This document shows, piece after piece, positions 26,118-34,661 of a stretch of 64,000 nucleotides of DNA (position 1 is the stretch's first letter; every line of letters begins with the position of its first letter). Below the pieces are notes generated by a model, which was given only the letters and a program-made list of their open reading frames with translations, had not been told where the DNA came from and made no database searches. The stretch is from Serratia nevei. Lineage in GTDB: Bacteria; Pseudomonadota; Gammaproteobacteria; Enterobacterales; Enterobacteriaceae. The stretch covers positions 62,001 to 126,000 of the forward strand of contig NZ_JAMYWQ010000005.1 of assembly GCF_024160145.1 (NCBI RefSeq), in the 5' to 3' direction. Both the position numbers and the translations under genes were made by a program.

Positions 26118-26774
26118 ATGGATTTAGCCTTATTCGACCTGGATGAAACCCTGATTGACGATGACAGCGCCAGCCTGTGGATCCGCTGGCTGGTCGGCCA
26201 GGGCTTCGCGCCGGCGGAGCTGGAACTGCAGGAGCAGCAGCTGATGCAGCTCTATTATCAGGGCAAGCTGTCGATGGAGGACTACATGCAGGCCACGCTG
26301 GCGCCGCTGACCGGCCTGAGCGTGCAAACCGTGGCCGGCTGGGTGCAACGCTACATTCGCCGCGATATCCTGCCGCGCGTCTACCCCGCCGCCCGTGAAC
26401 GCCTGCAGTGGCACCGCGAGCGCGGCGACTGCATCCTGGTGATCTCCGCCACCGGCGAGCACCTGGTGGCGCCGATCGCCGAACAGCTCGGCGCCGACGA
26501 TGCGCTGGCGATCGGCGTGGAAATCAGCGACGGCCGCTTCACCGGCAACACCTACGGCACCATGACCTACCAACAGGGCAAGGTGATCCGCCTGCAACAC
26601 TGGCTGGCGCAGCACCCGCACCTGACATTCGAACACAGCCACGGCTACAGCGACTCCCTCAACGATAAGGCGATGCTGCAATTCGTCGACAGCGCTACGG
26701 TGATCAATCCCGACAGCGAGTTGAGCGCGCTGGCGGCGGAGCACGGCTGGGAAGTGTGCCGCTGGGAGCGTTGA
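26118..26774 (+). CDS. HAD-superfamily IB phosphatase (SerB-like)
   Basis: A 218-residue phosphatase. Motif I is LALFDLDETLI with the nucleophile Asp, motif II is VISATGEHL, motif III includes the lysine in QQGKVIRL, and motif IV is GYSDSLNDKAML. A helical cap sits between motifs I and II. This is the HAD-IB pattern of phosphoserine phosphatase-like enzymes acting on small phosphate esters. ATG 26118 follows GGAGAAATACTG. The true substrate is unknown. Confidence 0.87.
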   Translation: MDLALFDLDETLIDDDSASLWIRWLVGQGFAPAELELQEQQLMQLYYQGKLSMEDYMQATLAPLTGLSVQTVAGWVQRYIRRDILPRVYPAARERLQWHRERGDCILVISATGEHLVAPIAEQLGADDALAIGVEISDGRFTGNTYGTMTYQQGKVIRLQHWLAQHPHLTFEHSHGYSDSLNDKAMLQFVDSATVINPDSELSALAAEHGWEVCRWER

Positions 26775-26863
26775 TCGGCAGGCAAAAAATGCCCTGCGGT
26801 GTGACAAAAAGCGCATTGTGGCGTAGGTATTAAGGGTCTTTAATCCGCTAACGGAGTTATCCC

Positions 26864-27484
26864 ATGCTGACCATTTGGGGTCGTGAGAATTCGAACAACG
26901 TCAGGAAGGTGCTGTGGTGCGCCGCCGAACTGGGGCTAAGCTACACCCACATCAACGCCGGCGGCGCGTTCGGCAAGGTGAACGAAGAGAGCTACCGCGC
27001 GCTGAACCCGAACGGCCTGGTGCCGCTGCTGCAGGACGATGACTTCGTGCTGTGGGAATCCAACACCATCGTGCGTTACCTGGCGGCGAAATTCGGCGAC
27101 GCGACGTTCTATCCGCAAGATCTGCAGGCGCGCGCCGCCGCCGAGAAGTGGATGGACTGGACCACCTCGACCATCGTCCCATCCTTCACCATCGTCTTTT
27201 GGGGCCTGATACGCACCGCGCCGGAATTGCGCGACATGGCGAAAATCGACGCGGCGATCGCCACGCTGGAAAAACACTTCGACGTCATCGAACAGACGCT
27301 GGCGCGCCAGCCTTACCTCTCCGGCGACGCGTTCGGCTTCGGCGATATTCCGCTCGGCAGCTTTGCCTACGCCTGGTTCGAAATGCCGATCGCCCGCCGC
27401 CCACGGCCGAACATGGCGCGCTGGTATCAGCAGCTGCGCGCTCGCCCGGCCTATCAGCGCGGCGTGATGAGCGAACTCACCTGA
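26864..27484 (+). CDS. Glutathione S-transferase, GstB-like
   Basis: A 206-residue GST. The thioredoxin-like domain starts LTIWGRENSNNVRKVLW, with NPNGLVPLL and the glutathione-binding WESNTIVRYLA; the helical domain ends GFGDIPLGSFAY and RPRPNMARWYQQL. It follows E. coli GstB in most of these blocks. GstB-type enzymes conjugate glutathione to small electrophiles such as bromoacetate. It stands alone, with a good start after 'acggag'. Confidence 0.88.
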   Translation: MLTIWGRENSNNVRKVLWCAAELGLSYTHINAGGAFGKVNEESYRALNPNGLVPLLQDDDFVLWESNTIVRYLAAKFGDATFYPQDLQARAAAEKWMDWTTSTIVPSFTIVFWGLIRTAPELRDMAKIDAAIATLEKHFDVIEQTLARQPYLSGDAFGFGDIPLGSFAYAWFEMPIARRPRPNMARWYQQLRARPAYQRGVMSELT

Positions 27485-27490
27485 TCGCTG

Positions 27491-27510
27491 CGGGGCGTTA
27501 CGACGCCCCG
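27491..27510. terminator. Bidirectional hairpin between gst and yliI
   Basis: CGGGGCGT and ACGCCCCG form a perfect eight-pair stem. It overlaps the 3' end of the facing yliI gene and can serve both. Confidence 0.6.
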
Positions 27511-28598
27511 ACCTTCAACAGCTTGCCGTCCCGCTCGTCCGTCAGCAGATACAGGTAGCCATCCGGCCCGCTGCGCACCTCGCGAATGCGCTCGCCGCGA
27601 TCGCCCAGCAGCCGCTCCTCCGCCACCACCTTGTCGCCTTCCAACGTCAGGCGAATCAGCTCTTTTTGCGCCAGCGCGCCGATGAACAGCGAGTGCCGCC
27701 AGGCGGGGAAGCGCTGCCCGTCATAGAACGCCATGCCGCTGAGGCCGGGCGAAACCCGCCAATAGTGCAGCGGCTGTTCGGTGCCGGGCACCCGTTCCCC
27801 CTTGGCCTCGGGGATCGGCTGGCCGGAATAATTGATGCCATAGGTGGCCAGCGGCCAGCCGTAGTTTTTACCCGGCAGCGGGATGTTGAGCTCATCGCCG
27901 CCGCGCGGGCCGTGTTCGTGTTCCCAGATCGCACCGCTCCACGGGTTCAGCGCCAGCCCTTGCGGATTGCGGTGGCCATAGGACCAAACTTCCGGCCGTT
28001 TGCCGGCCTGGCCGACCCAGGGGTTATCCGGCGGCACTGCCCCTTCGGCGGTCAGCCGCACCAGCTTGCCCTGCAGCTTGTCGGTCTCCTGCGCCGTCGG
28101 CCGCTGGTTGTTTTCGCCCAGCGCGATAAACAGGTAGCCCTGCCGGTCGAACGCCAGCTTGCCGCCGAAGTGATTGCCGACCGACAGCTTGGGCAACTGG
28201 CGGAAGATCACCTTGAAGTTTTCCAGCCGCGCACCGTCTTCGCTCAAACGGCCGTAGCCGACCGCCGTGCCGGCTTTGCCGCCGTCACCCGGTTCGGCAA
28301 AGCTGAGGTACACCCGGCGGCTGGCGGCGAAGTCGGGCGCCGGCAACACTTCCAGCAGGCCGCCCTGCCCCTCGGCGTAAACCTGCGGCACACCGGCGAT
28401 CGGCGGCGACAGGCCTTTGCCCTGCTGCCACAGCCGCAGCCGGCCGGGCCGCTCGGTGATAAGCAGGCCCTGTTCCGCCGGCAAAAAGGCCAGCGACCAC
28501 GGGTGTTGCAGGCCGTCCTGCAGTTGGCTGACCGTCGGCGCAGCGTGCAGCAGGCCGCTGCACAGCAGCAAACCGGCCAGCAAAGTCAATCGGGGCAT
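27498..28598 (-). CDS. yliI: PQQ-dependent soluble aldose dehydrogenase (YliI/Asd type)
   Basis: A 366-residue exported beta-propeller enzyme. The signal peptide is MPRLTLLAGLLLCSGLLHA. Family blocks include HPWSLAFLP, LLITERPGRLRL, HFGGKLAFDRQGYLFIALGE (catalytic His region), SYGHRNPQGLALNP and WEHEHGPRGGDELN, which line the PQQ and calcium sites. It oxidises aldoses in the periplasm if PQQ is supplied; no PQQ genes are in this window. The E. coli homologue is YliI. Confidence 0.92.
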   Translation of the reverse strand: MPRLTLLAGLLLCSGLLHAAPTVSQLQDGLQHPWSLAFLPAEQGLLITERPGRLRLWQQGKGLSPPIAGVPQVYAEGQGGLLEVLPAPDFAASRRVYLSFAEPGDGGKAGTAVGYGRLSEDGARLENFKVIFRQLPKLSVGNHFGGKLAFDRQGYLFIALGENNQRPTAQETDKLQGKLVRLTAEGAVPPDNPWVGQAGKRPEVWSYGHRNPQGLALNPWSGAIWEHEHGPRGGDELNIPLPGKNYGWPLATYGINYSGQPIPEAKGERVPGTEQPLHYWRVSPGLSGMAFYDGQRFPAWRHSLFIGALAQKELIRLTLEGDKVVAEERLLGDRGERIREVRSGPDGYLYLLTDERDGKLLKVGAS

Positions 28599-28730
28599 GG
28601 CATCCTCCTGAGGGGTGAAATGACCCGTTTAGTGTAGCCCACTCAGCGGGCGCGGTCGTTTGCATTACATTTCAACAGGTTGCCTTTTGGCCGCAGTGTG
28701 CTTAAGTTAACGCATCACCCAGGAGGAATC

Positions 28731-29150
28731 ATGGACATTACCGTTACCGACGCGATTGACGAACACACCCTCGATGCGATCAGGCAAGGCCTGCGCGCTT
28801 ACAACCTGCCGCATATCGACGCCCGTCACCGCAAGCCGCTCAGCGTCTATGCGCGCGACGAGGCCGGCACGGTGATCGGCGGGCTGACCGCCGAAACCTG
28901 GGGTAACTGGCTGAGCGTCGAGTGGCTGTGGGTGGCGGACTCCCAGCGCGGCAGCGGCCTCGGCGGCCGGCTGATGCGCGCCGCCGAACGCGAGGCGCAG
29001 GCGCGCGGCTGCCGCTACGCTCGCCTGGATACCTTCAGCTTCCAGGCGCGGCCGTTCTACGAAAAACTCGGCTATCAGCTGCAAATGACGCTGAAAGAGT
29101 ATCCGGTGGAACATGAGTGTTATTTTCTCACCAAAACCCTGACTGATTAA
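28731..29150 (+). CDS. GNAT-family N-acetyltransferase
   Basis: A 139-residue single-domain acetyltransferase. The acetyl-CoA loop is seen in VADSQRGSGLGGRLMRAAE (R/Q-x-x-G-x-G/A), then the strand ARLDTFSFQARPFYEKLGYQL that closes the fold. The C-terminal ECYFLTKTL is typical of a GNAT subgroup acting on small molecules or antibiotics. ATG 28731 has an AGGAGG site. Its stop overlaps an ATG of the CorA-like gene (TAATGG), so translation may be coupled. Substrate is unknown. Confidence 0.85.
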   Translation: MDITVTDAIDEHTLDAIRQGLRAYNLPHIDARHRKPLSVYARDEAGTVIGGLTAETWGNWLSVEWLWVADSQRGSGLGGRLMRAAEREAQARGCRYARLDTFSFQARPFYEKLGYQLQMTLKEYPVEHECYFLTKTLTD

Positions 29151-29161
29151 TGGATGGACGG

Positions 29162-30145
29162 ATGGACAGCAAAAGCATGGTGGTGAACTGTGTGGCGTAC
29201 AAAGCCGGCCAACGGCTGGGCGAAGTGACCATCGACGATATCAGCGAAGTGGTCAAACAGCCGGACACCTTCGTCTGGCTGGGATTAAGACAGCCGGAAC
29301 CGGCGTTTATGCGCAAGGTGCAGGAGGAGTTCGGGCTGCACGATCTGGCGATCGAAGACGCGCTGTGCGCACACCAGCGGCCGAAGCTGGAGACCTACGG
29401 CGACTCGCTGTTCATCGTGGTGAAAACCGCGCAGTGGGGCGAACACGACGAAATCGAATACGGTGAGACCCACTTCTTCGTCGGCAAAAATTTTCTGGTG
29501 ACGGTGCGCCACGGCGCCTCGCCCAGCTACGCGCCGATCCGCGCCAAGGCGGAAGAGAACCGCAAGCAGATGTGCCGCGGGCCGGGCTTCGCCCTCTATT
29601 CGGTGCTGGACTTCGTGGTGGACAACTACCGCAGCGTGGTGGCGCGCTTCGAGAGCACCATCGAGAATATCGAAGCCAACATGTTCCAGTCGGAGTTCGA
29701 TCAGGCGGCGATCGAGAACGTCTATACCCTGCGCCGCCATCTGCTGGCGCTGCGCAACGCCGCGCTGCCGATGGATGAAATCTGCAACCAGCTGATCCGC
29801 CTGCACGAAGAGGTGATCCCGAAAGAGCTGCGCGCCTACGTACGCGACGTGCAGGATCACGCGCATCAGGTGGTCAGCAATATCGACGACATGCGTGAAA
29901 TGCTGACCAACGCCATGCACGTCAACCTGGCGCTGGTGACGGTCAAACAGAACGAAGTGGTGAAACGGCTGGCGGGCTGGGGGGCGATTTTGGCCATTCC
30001 GACGGTGGTCTTCAGCCTGTACGGCATGAACTTCGCCGACATGCCGGAGCTGAAGTTCCCGTGGGCCTATCATGCTACGCTGGGGGTGACCGCCGTCGGC
30101 TGCATTTTCCTGTATCAGAAGCTGAAGAAATCGGGCTGGCTGTAA
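29162..30145 (+). CDS. CorA-family divalent metal transporter
   Basis: A 327-residue 2-TM-GxN transporter. A large N-terminal cytoplasmic domain precedes a long helix (about residues 150-270), the first TM helix (LAGWGAILAIPTVVFSLYGMNF, with the G-M-N signature) and a second TM helix ending in the basic tail KLKKSGWL. CorA proteins are pentameric channels for magnesium, cobalt or nickel. It is not ZntB-like in its loop. ATG 29150, overlapping the upstream stop, is an alternative start four codons earlier. Confidence 0.9.
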   Translation: MDSKSMVVNCVAYKAGQRLGEVTIDDISEVVKQPDTFVWLGLRQPEPAFMRKVQEEFGLHDLAIEDALCAHQRPKLETYGDSLFIVVKTAQWGEHDEIEYGETHFFVGKNFLVTVRHGASPSYAPIRAKAEENRKQMCRGPGFALYSVLDFVVDNYRSVVARFESTIENIEANMFQSEFDQAAIENVYTLRRHLLALRNAALPMDEICNQLIRLHEEVIPKELRAYVRDVQDHAHQVVSNIDDMREMLTNAMHVNLALVTVKQNEVVKRLAGWGAILAIPTVVFSLYGMNFADMPELKFPWAYHATLGVTAVGCIFLYQKLKKSGWL

Positions 30146-30192
30146 GCGCCAAAACGGCGGCTGTTCCCTACCGGGCAGCCCGCCCCGCCGCT

Positions 30193-31002
30193 TCAATACA
30201 GCATCGGCCGCCGATCGCGATGCACGTGATTGTGGCGGCCGATGCGCTTGTCATCGGCCGTACTGATATCCATTTCCGCCAGCACCATGCCTTCGCCCGC
30301 CAGGCTCTGCGTCAATGGATAGCCGTCTGCGTCGACGATCGCCGAGCCGCCGATCCACGCAACGCCGCGCTCCGTTTCGCAACGATCGCACACCGCGATG
30401 AACAGCCGATTGACGGCGGCGTTGGCCTGCGCCTTCACCATCTCCGCCGGCCGTTCGCCCTGCGGGCGCGGCGCCAGCGGCCAGTTGACCGGCGCGCACA
30501 GCAGCTGAGCGCCGGCCAGCGCCGGCAGCCGCACCCACTCAGGGAACTCGAGATCGTAGCAGATCATCACCGCCAACCGACCAAAGCGGGTCTCGATGAC
30601 CGGCGGCGGCCGATCGCCGGCGGTAAAAATGGTGCTCTCTTCGTGCCACAGGTGCGCTTTGCGATAAATCGCCCTCACCCCCTGCGCATCGATCAATGCC
30701 GCACTGTTGGCCACCTCACCATCGGGCAGGCGCTCGCAGAAACCGGCGACGATCGCCACATCCCACTCGCGCGCCAGCGCTCCCCACAGGCTGAGGCTAG
30801 GCCCGTCTTCGGTCTCGGCCAACGCCCGCGCCTCCGCCTTATCGCGCAGCACATAGCCGCTGTTCACCAACTCCGGCAATACGATAACGTTGGCACCGCG
30901 CTGCGCCGCCCGGCGGATCGCTTGGGCGGACAGCGCCCGATTGTGTTCCGCTTCCCCCACCCGCAACGCTAACTGGCAGCATGCGACGCTGATTTTACCC
31001 AT
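30193..31002 (-). CDS. Nitrilase-family carbon-nitrogen hydrolase
   Basis: A 269-residue amidase of the nitrilase superfamily. The triad is visible: Glu in VIVLPELVNSGY, Lys in YRKAHLWHEE and Cys in VMICYDLEFPE. It lies next to a Na+ symporter and a ureohydrolase of the guanidinobutyrase type, all on one strand. In the arginine monooxygenase route a hydrolase of this family turns 4-guanidinobutyramide into 4-guanidinobutyrate, which would fit. This is an inference from context. Confidence 0.85.
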   Translation of the reverse strand: MGKISVACCQLALRVGEAEHNRALSAQAIRRAAQRGANVIVLPELVNSGYVLRDKAEARALAETEDGPSLSLWGALAREWDVAIVAGFCERLPDGEVANSAALIDAQGVRAIYRKAHLWHEESTIFTAGDRPPPVIETRFGRLAVMICYDLEFPEWVRLPALAGAQLLCAPVNWPLAPRPQGERPAEMVKAQANAAVNRLFIAVCDRCETERGVAWIGGSAIVDADGYPLTQSLAGEGMVLAEMDISTADDKRIGRHNHVHRDRRPMLY

Positions 31003-31106
31003 GACTTACGTTCTCCTTACCCACACCGTTAAACCGACTGGGCGGTGATGCGCCCAGTTCTCCAGTAAATCAGTAAAGACGCCGTGATAAAAGCCTGGAT
31101 CGCGCC

Positions 31107-32492
31107 TCAGCGCTCGGTTTGAGCCTGCAGCTGAGCTGCCGGGCGGCTCAACAGGCTGCCCAGCACGAAGGCGACGCCGCCACCCAGCAGGCCGCCGTAG
31201 ATTGGGCTGTTGGCGTCGATGCCGTGCCAGGCCATCAGCCCCACCACGCACAGGCTGCCGGTCAACATGCTGGCAATGGCGCCGGCGCTGGTGGCGCGCG
31301 GCCAGAAGATCGCCCCCACCAACGGGATCAGCATGCCGCCCACCAGCAGGTTATAGGCCAGGGTCAGCGCCGCCAGTACGTCGCGCACCACAAACGCCAG
31401 CCCCAGCATCACCACGCCCATGAAAAGCGTGGTGAAGCGCCCGGCGGCCAACCCGCCGGAAGGTTTGCGCCGGATGGCCGGCAGTACATCCTCCAGCGCG
31501 ATGGTGGAAGAGGCCAGCAGGCAGGCGCTGGCGGTAGACATCAGCGCCGCCAACGCCGCGGCGGCCACCAGCCCGCTGACGCCGGCCGGCAACACCGCCT
31601 GCGCGATGGCGGCGAAGGCGCCGTCGGTGTTGCTGAGCGACGGCAGCACGATCTTGCCGGCCATGCCGATCAGCGCGCCGGTCACGCCGTACAGCACGCA
31701 ATAGACGCCCGCCCCCAGCCCGGCGAAGCGCGCCACGTTGGCGCTGCGGGCGGTAAACACCCGCTGCCAGATGTCCTGGCCGATCAGAATGCCGAAGAAG
31801 TAGATCAGGAAGAACACCAGAATGGTGTCCAGCCCAATCGACGACAGCCGGTAGTAACCGGCGGGCAGCAGGCTGGTGAAGGCTTCCCAGCCGCCGGCCT
31901 TGACGATGCTCATCGGCATCAGCACCAGCATCATACCGACGGTCATGATAATGAACTGGATGATGTCGGTCAGCGTCAGCGACCACATGCCCCCCAGCGT
32001 CGAATACAGCACCACCAGCCCGCCGCCGAGCAGGATAGACGCGGCGAACGACAGGCCAAACATCACCTGCATCACGCTGCCGATGGCGATGATCGAGGTC
32101 ACCGCCACCATCAGGTCATACGCCAGCATGATCGCGCCGCTGGTGACCCGCGCCGCCGGATGATAGCGCCGCGACAGCACCTGGCTGACGGTATACAGCT
32201 TCAGCTTGAGCAGCGGCTTGGCCAGCACCAGGCTCAGCACCACGATGCCCAGCCCGAGTGCGCCGCACAGCCAGACGCCGGAGATGCCGTAGGTGTAGCC
32301 GAGTTTGACGCTGCCGATGGTCGACGCGCCGCCGAGCACCACCGCCGACAACGTGCCCAGATACAGCCCCGGCCCCAGATTGCGCCCGGCGACCAGATAC
32401 GCCTCTTTGGAATTGGCGCGGCGAATGCCCATCCACCCCACCGCGCCTATCACCAGAAAGTAAAACACCACGACCAGCAGATCGAGATTCAT
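31107..32492 (-). CDS. Sodium:solute symporter (SSS family)
   Basis: A 461-residue permease with about 13 hydrophobic segments. The LeuT-type core blocks of the SSS family are seen: KEAYLVAGRNLG near the first loop, GGMWSLTLTDIIQF and ALMSTASACLLASSTIALEDV. ATG 32492 has a perfect GGAGGT site. Next to a ureohydrolase and a nitrilase it probably imports a guanidino compound with sodium; a similar transporter accompanies gbuA in Pseudomonas. Confidence 0.88.
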   Translation of the reverse strand: MNLDLLVVVFYFLVIGAVGWMGIRRANSKEAYLVAGRNLGPGLYLGTLSAVVLGGASTIGSVKLGYTYGISGVWLCGALGLGIVVLSLVLAKPLLKLKLYTVSQVLSRRYHPAARVTSGAIMLAYDLMVAVTSIIAIGSVMQVMFGLSFAASILLGGGLVVLYSTLGGMWSLTLTDIIQFIIMTVGMMLVLMPMSIVKAGGWEAFTSLLPAGYYRLSSIGLDTILVFFLIYFFGILIGQDIWQRVFTARSANVARFAGLGAGVYCVLYGVTGALIGMAGKIVLPSLSNTDGAFAAIAQAVLPAGVSGLVAAAALAALMSTASACLLASSTIALEDVLPAIRRKPSGGLAAGRFTTLFMGVVMLGLAFVVRDVLAALTLAYNLLVGGMLIPLVGAIFWPRATSAGAIASMLTGSLCVVGLMAWHGIDANSPIYGGLLGGGVAFVLGSLLSRPAAQLQAQTER

Positions 32493-32569
32493 GGGTACCT
32501 CCACTCCGTTGTTATTGTTATCAGGGGCCCCGACGCAACCGCTCCGTCGGTAGGGTCAGCGCACCGGCC

Positions 32570-33502
32570 TCAGCGGGCCGGCAGCACGCACAGCATTTCA
32601 AACAGCAGGTTGGCGGCCAGCAGCGCCGTGTTGCCGGAACGATCGTAAGGCGGCGATACCTCCACCACGTCGCCGCCCACCAGGTTCAGCCCGTGGCAGC
32701 CGCGCACGATCTCCAGCCCCTGCCAGACCGACAGCCCGCCGACCTCCGGCGTGCCGGTACCCGGCGCGAAGGCCGGATCCAGCCCGTCGATATCGAAACT
32801 CAGGTAAACCGGCACATCGCCCATCTGTTCGCGGATCTCCGCCATCAGCGGCGCCAGCGACCGATGCCAGCAGGCCTCGGCCGGCACTACGCGGAAGCCC
32901 TGGCGGCGTGACCAGTCGAAGTCGTCCGCCGCATAGCCGCTACCGCGCAGGCCAATCTGCACCACCTTTTCCGGCGCCAGCAGCCCCTCTTCGAACGCGC
33001 GGCGGAAGGTGGTGCCGTGCGCCAGCCGTTCGCCGAACATCTCTTCGTTGGTGTCGGAATGCGCATCGACGTGGATCAGCCCGACCGGACCATGCCGACG
33101 GGCGACGGCGCGCAGCACCGGCAGCGTCAGCGTGTGGTCGCCGCCGAGCGTCAACGGCATGCAGCCGTGCGCCAGGATCTCGTGATAAGCCGCTTCGATG
33201 CGCTGCACGCTGTCCGCCAGGCTGTAAGGGTTGATGGCGATATCCCCCAGATCGGCCACCTGCAGCCGTTCAAACGGGGCGGAGCCGGTGCCCATGTTGT
33301 AGGGGCGGATCATCACCGACTCCTGGCGGATCTGGCGCGGGCCATAGCGGGTGCCGCTGCGGTTGGAGGTGCCGATATCCAGCGGAATGCCGACAAAGGC
33401 GGCGTCCAGACCGCGCGCCTGGTCGGCGGCGGGCAGGCGCATCATGGTGGGGATGCCGGCAAAGCGCGGCATATCGTTGCCACTTTGGGGTTGGTTCAGC
33501 AT
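32570..33502 (-). CDS. Ureohydrolase: guanidinobutyrase/agmatinase family
   Basis: A 310-residue arginase-fold enzyme. All manganese-ligand motifs are present: GGDHT, DAHSDTNEE and SFDIDGLDP. RSGTRYGPRQIRQ and GTGTPEVGGLSVWQ are typical of the agmatinase/guanidinobutyrase branch. It releases urea from an agmatine-like substrate. The symporter, the nitrilase and a divergent LysR gene favour 4-guanidinobutyrase (GbuA) over SpeB agmatinase, because the Pseudomonas gbu locus has the same partners. Specificity is not proven. Confidence 0.87.
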   Translation of the reverse strand: MLNQPQSGNDMPRFAGIPTMMRLPAADQARGLDAAFVGIPLDIGTSNRSGTRYGPRQIRQESVMIRPYNMGTGSAPFERLQVADLGDIAINPYSLADSVQRIEAAYHEILAHGCMPLTLGGDHTLTLPVLRAVARRHGPVGLIHVDAHSDTNEEMFGERLAHGTTFRRAFEEGLLAPEKVVQIGLRGSGYAADDFDWSRRQGFRVVPAEACWHRSLAPLMAEIREQMGDVPVYLSFDIDGLDPAFAPGTGTPEVGGLSVWQGLEIVRGCHGLNLVGGDVVEVSPPYDRSGNTALLAANLLFEMLCVLPAR

Positions 33503-33755
33503 GGCGTTTCCTTGTCTTTATCTATCTGCGATGAATTGAAACATTTAAGCAACATTCGCAGACTACCCCGTTGGCCATCCCGGCTACCATTCCCGCTTTT
33601 GCATGTAAACATCGAAAAACGCGATGCAACTAACTTATTGAAGTATTGATTTTTATTTCATCCTCATGCCATAAGGAAGGCCATAGCTTCAGCGCCGCCC
33701 CTATTTCTTCGATGTTAAAAATGGGTTAACCGGCCAACGTTCTGCGGAGGGGGAA

Positions 33756-34661
33756 ATGCTCACCAACCTAAGCGATATCGATCTGAAACTGCTGCGGGTG
33801 TTCGTCGCGGTGGCGGAAGCCCAGGGCGTCAGCGCCGCGCAGGAAGCGCTGCTGATGAATCAGTCCACCATCAGCACTCACCTGGCCTCGCTGGAAACCC
33901 GGCTGGGCTTTCGCCTGTGCCAGCGCGGGCGTTCCGGCTTTCGGCTAACGCCCAAGGGCGAACGCATGCTGATCGCCTGCCGCTCGCTGTTCAACGCCGC
34001 CCGCGACTTCACCCGGGTCAGCCAGTCGCTGAACGGCCTGCTGACCGGCGACCTGCAAATCGGGCTGGTGGATAATCTGGTTTCGCTGCCGGGCAACCCG
34101 TTCAGCCAGGCCATCAAACACTTCCAGCGCCGACATCAGGACGTGCAATTGCAGTGCCGCATCTGTTCGCCGAACGAGATTGAGCAAGGGCTGCTGCACC
34201 GGCAGCTCGATCTGGGCATCGGCTACTTTGGCCAACGGTTGGAGGCACTGCATTATCAACCGTGGCTGGAGGAGACGCAGGCGATCTACTGCAGCGCGGA
34301 TCACCCGCTGTTCGCGGTGGAAGCCCCCGATCGCGAGCAGATTGAAAACGCGCGCTGGGTCAAGCGCGGCTACCTGCTGGCGCAGCAGCTATGCCCGATC
34401 GCGCCGCCTCATCTGGCCGCGGTGGCCCACCATATGGAAAGCGTCGCCCATTTGGTGCTGAGCGGCACCTGTCTCGGCTATCTGCCCACCCACTACGCGG
34501 CGCGCTGGGTGAAACAGGGGCTGCTGCGGCAGCTGGGCGGCGCGGCGCTCTCTTACCGCGCCACGCTCAGCCTGGTCAGCCGCCCCGTCCAGCCCGACGC
34601 GGCGTTGAACGCGTTGCTGGAGGATTTGGCGCGCGCCGCGCGCCAATCGCCTCATCGCTGA
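33756..34661 (+). CDS. LysR-type regulator divergent from the ureohydrolase
   Basis: A 301-residue LysR regulator: DLKLLRVFVAVAEAQGVSAAQEALLMNQSTISTHLASLETRLGFRLCQRGR forms the DNA-binding domain, followed by the effector domain (LQIGLVDNLVS... LGIGYFG). It is transcribed away from the ureohydrolase with a 253-bp gap, the usual LysR arrangement, and corresponds to GbuR in the Pseudomonas locus. Its end overlaps the end of the facing MFS gene by ten bases. Confidence 0.87.
   Translation: MLTNLSDIDLKLLRVFVAVAEAQGVSAAQEALLMNQSTISTHLASLETRLGFRLCQRGRSGFRLTPKGERMLIACRSLFNAARDFTRVSQSLNGLLTGDLQIGLVDNLVSLPGNPFSQAIKHFQRRHQDVQLQCRICSPNEIEQGLLHRQLDLGIGYFGQRLEALHYQPWLEETQAIYCSADHPLFAVEAPDREQIENARWVKRGYLLAQQLCPIAPPHLAAVAHHMESVAHLVLSGTCLGYLPTHYAARWVKQGLLRQLGGAALSYRATLSLVSRPVQPDAALNALLEDLARAARQSPHR

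Noticed and set aside
31119-32648. A 509-codon plus-strand open frame rich in His, Gln and Arg
   Set aside because: It is antisense to a clear sodium:solute symporter; its composition is that of a GC-rich shadow frame.
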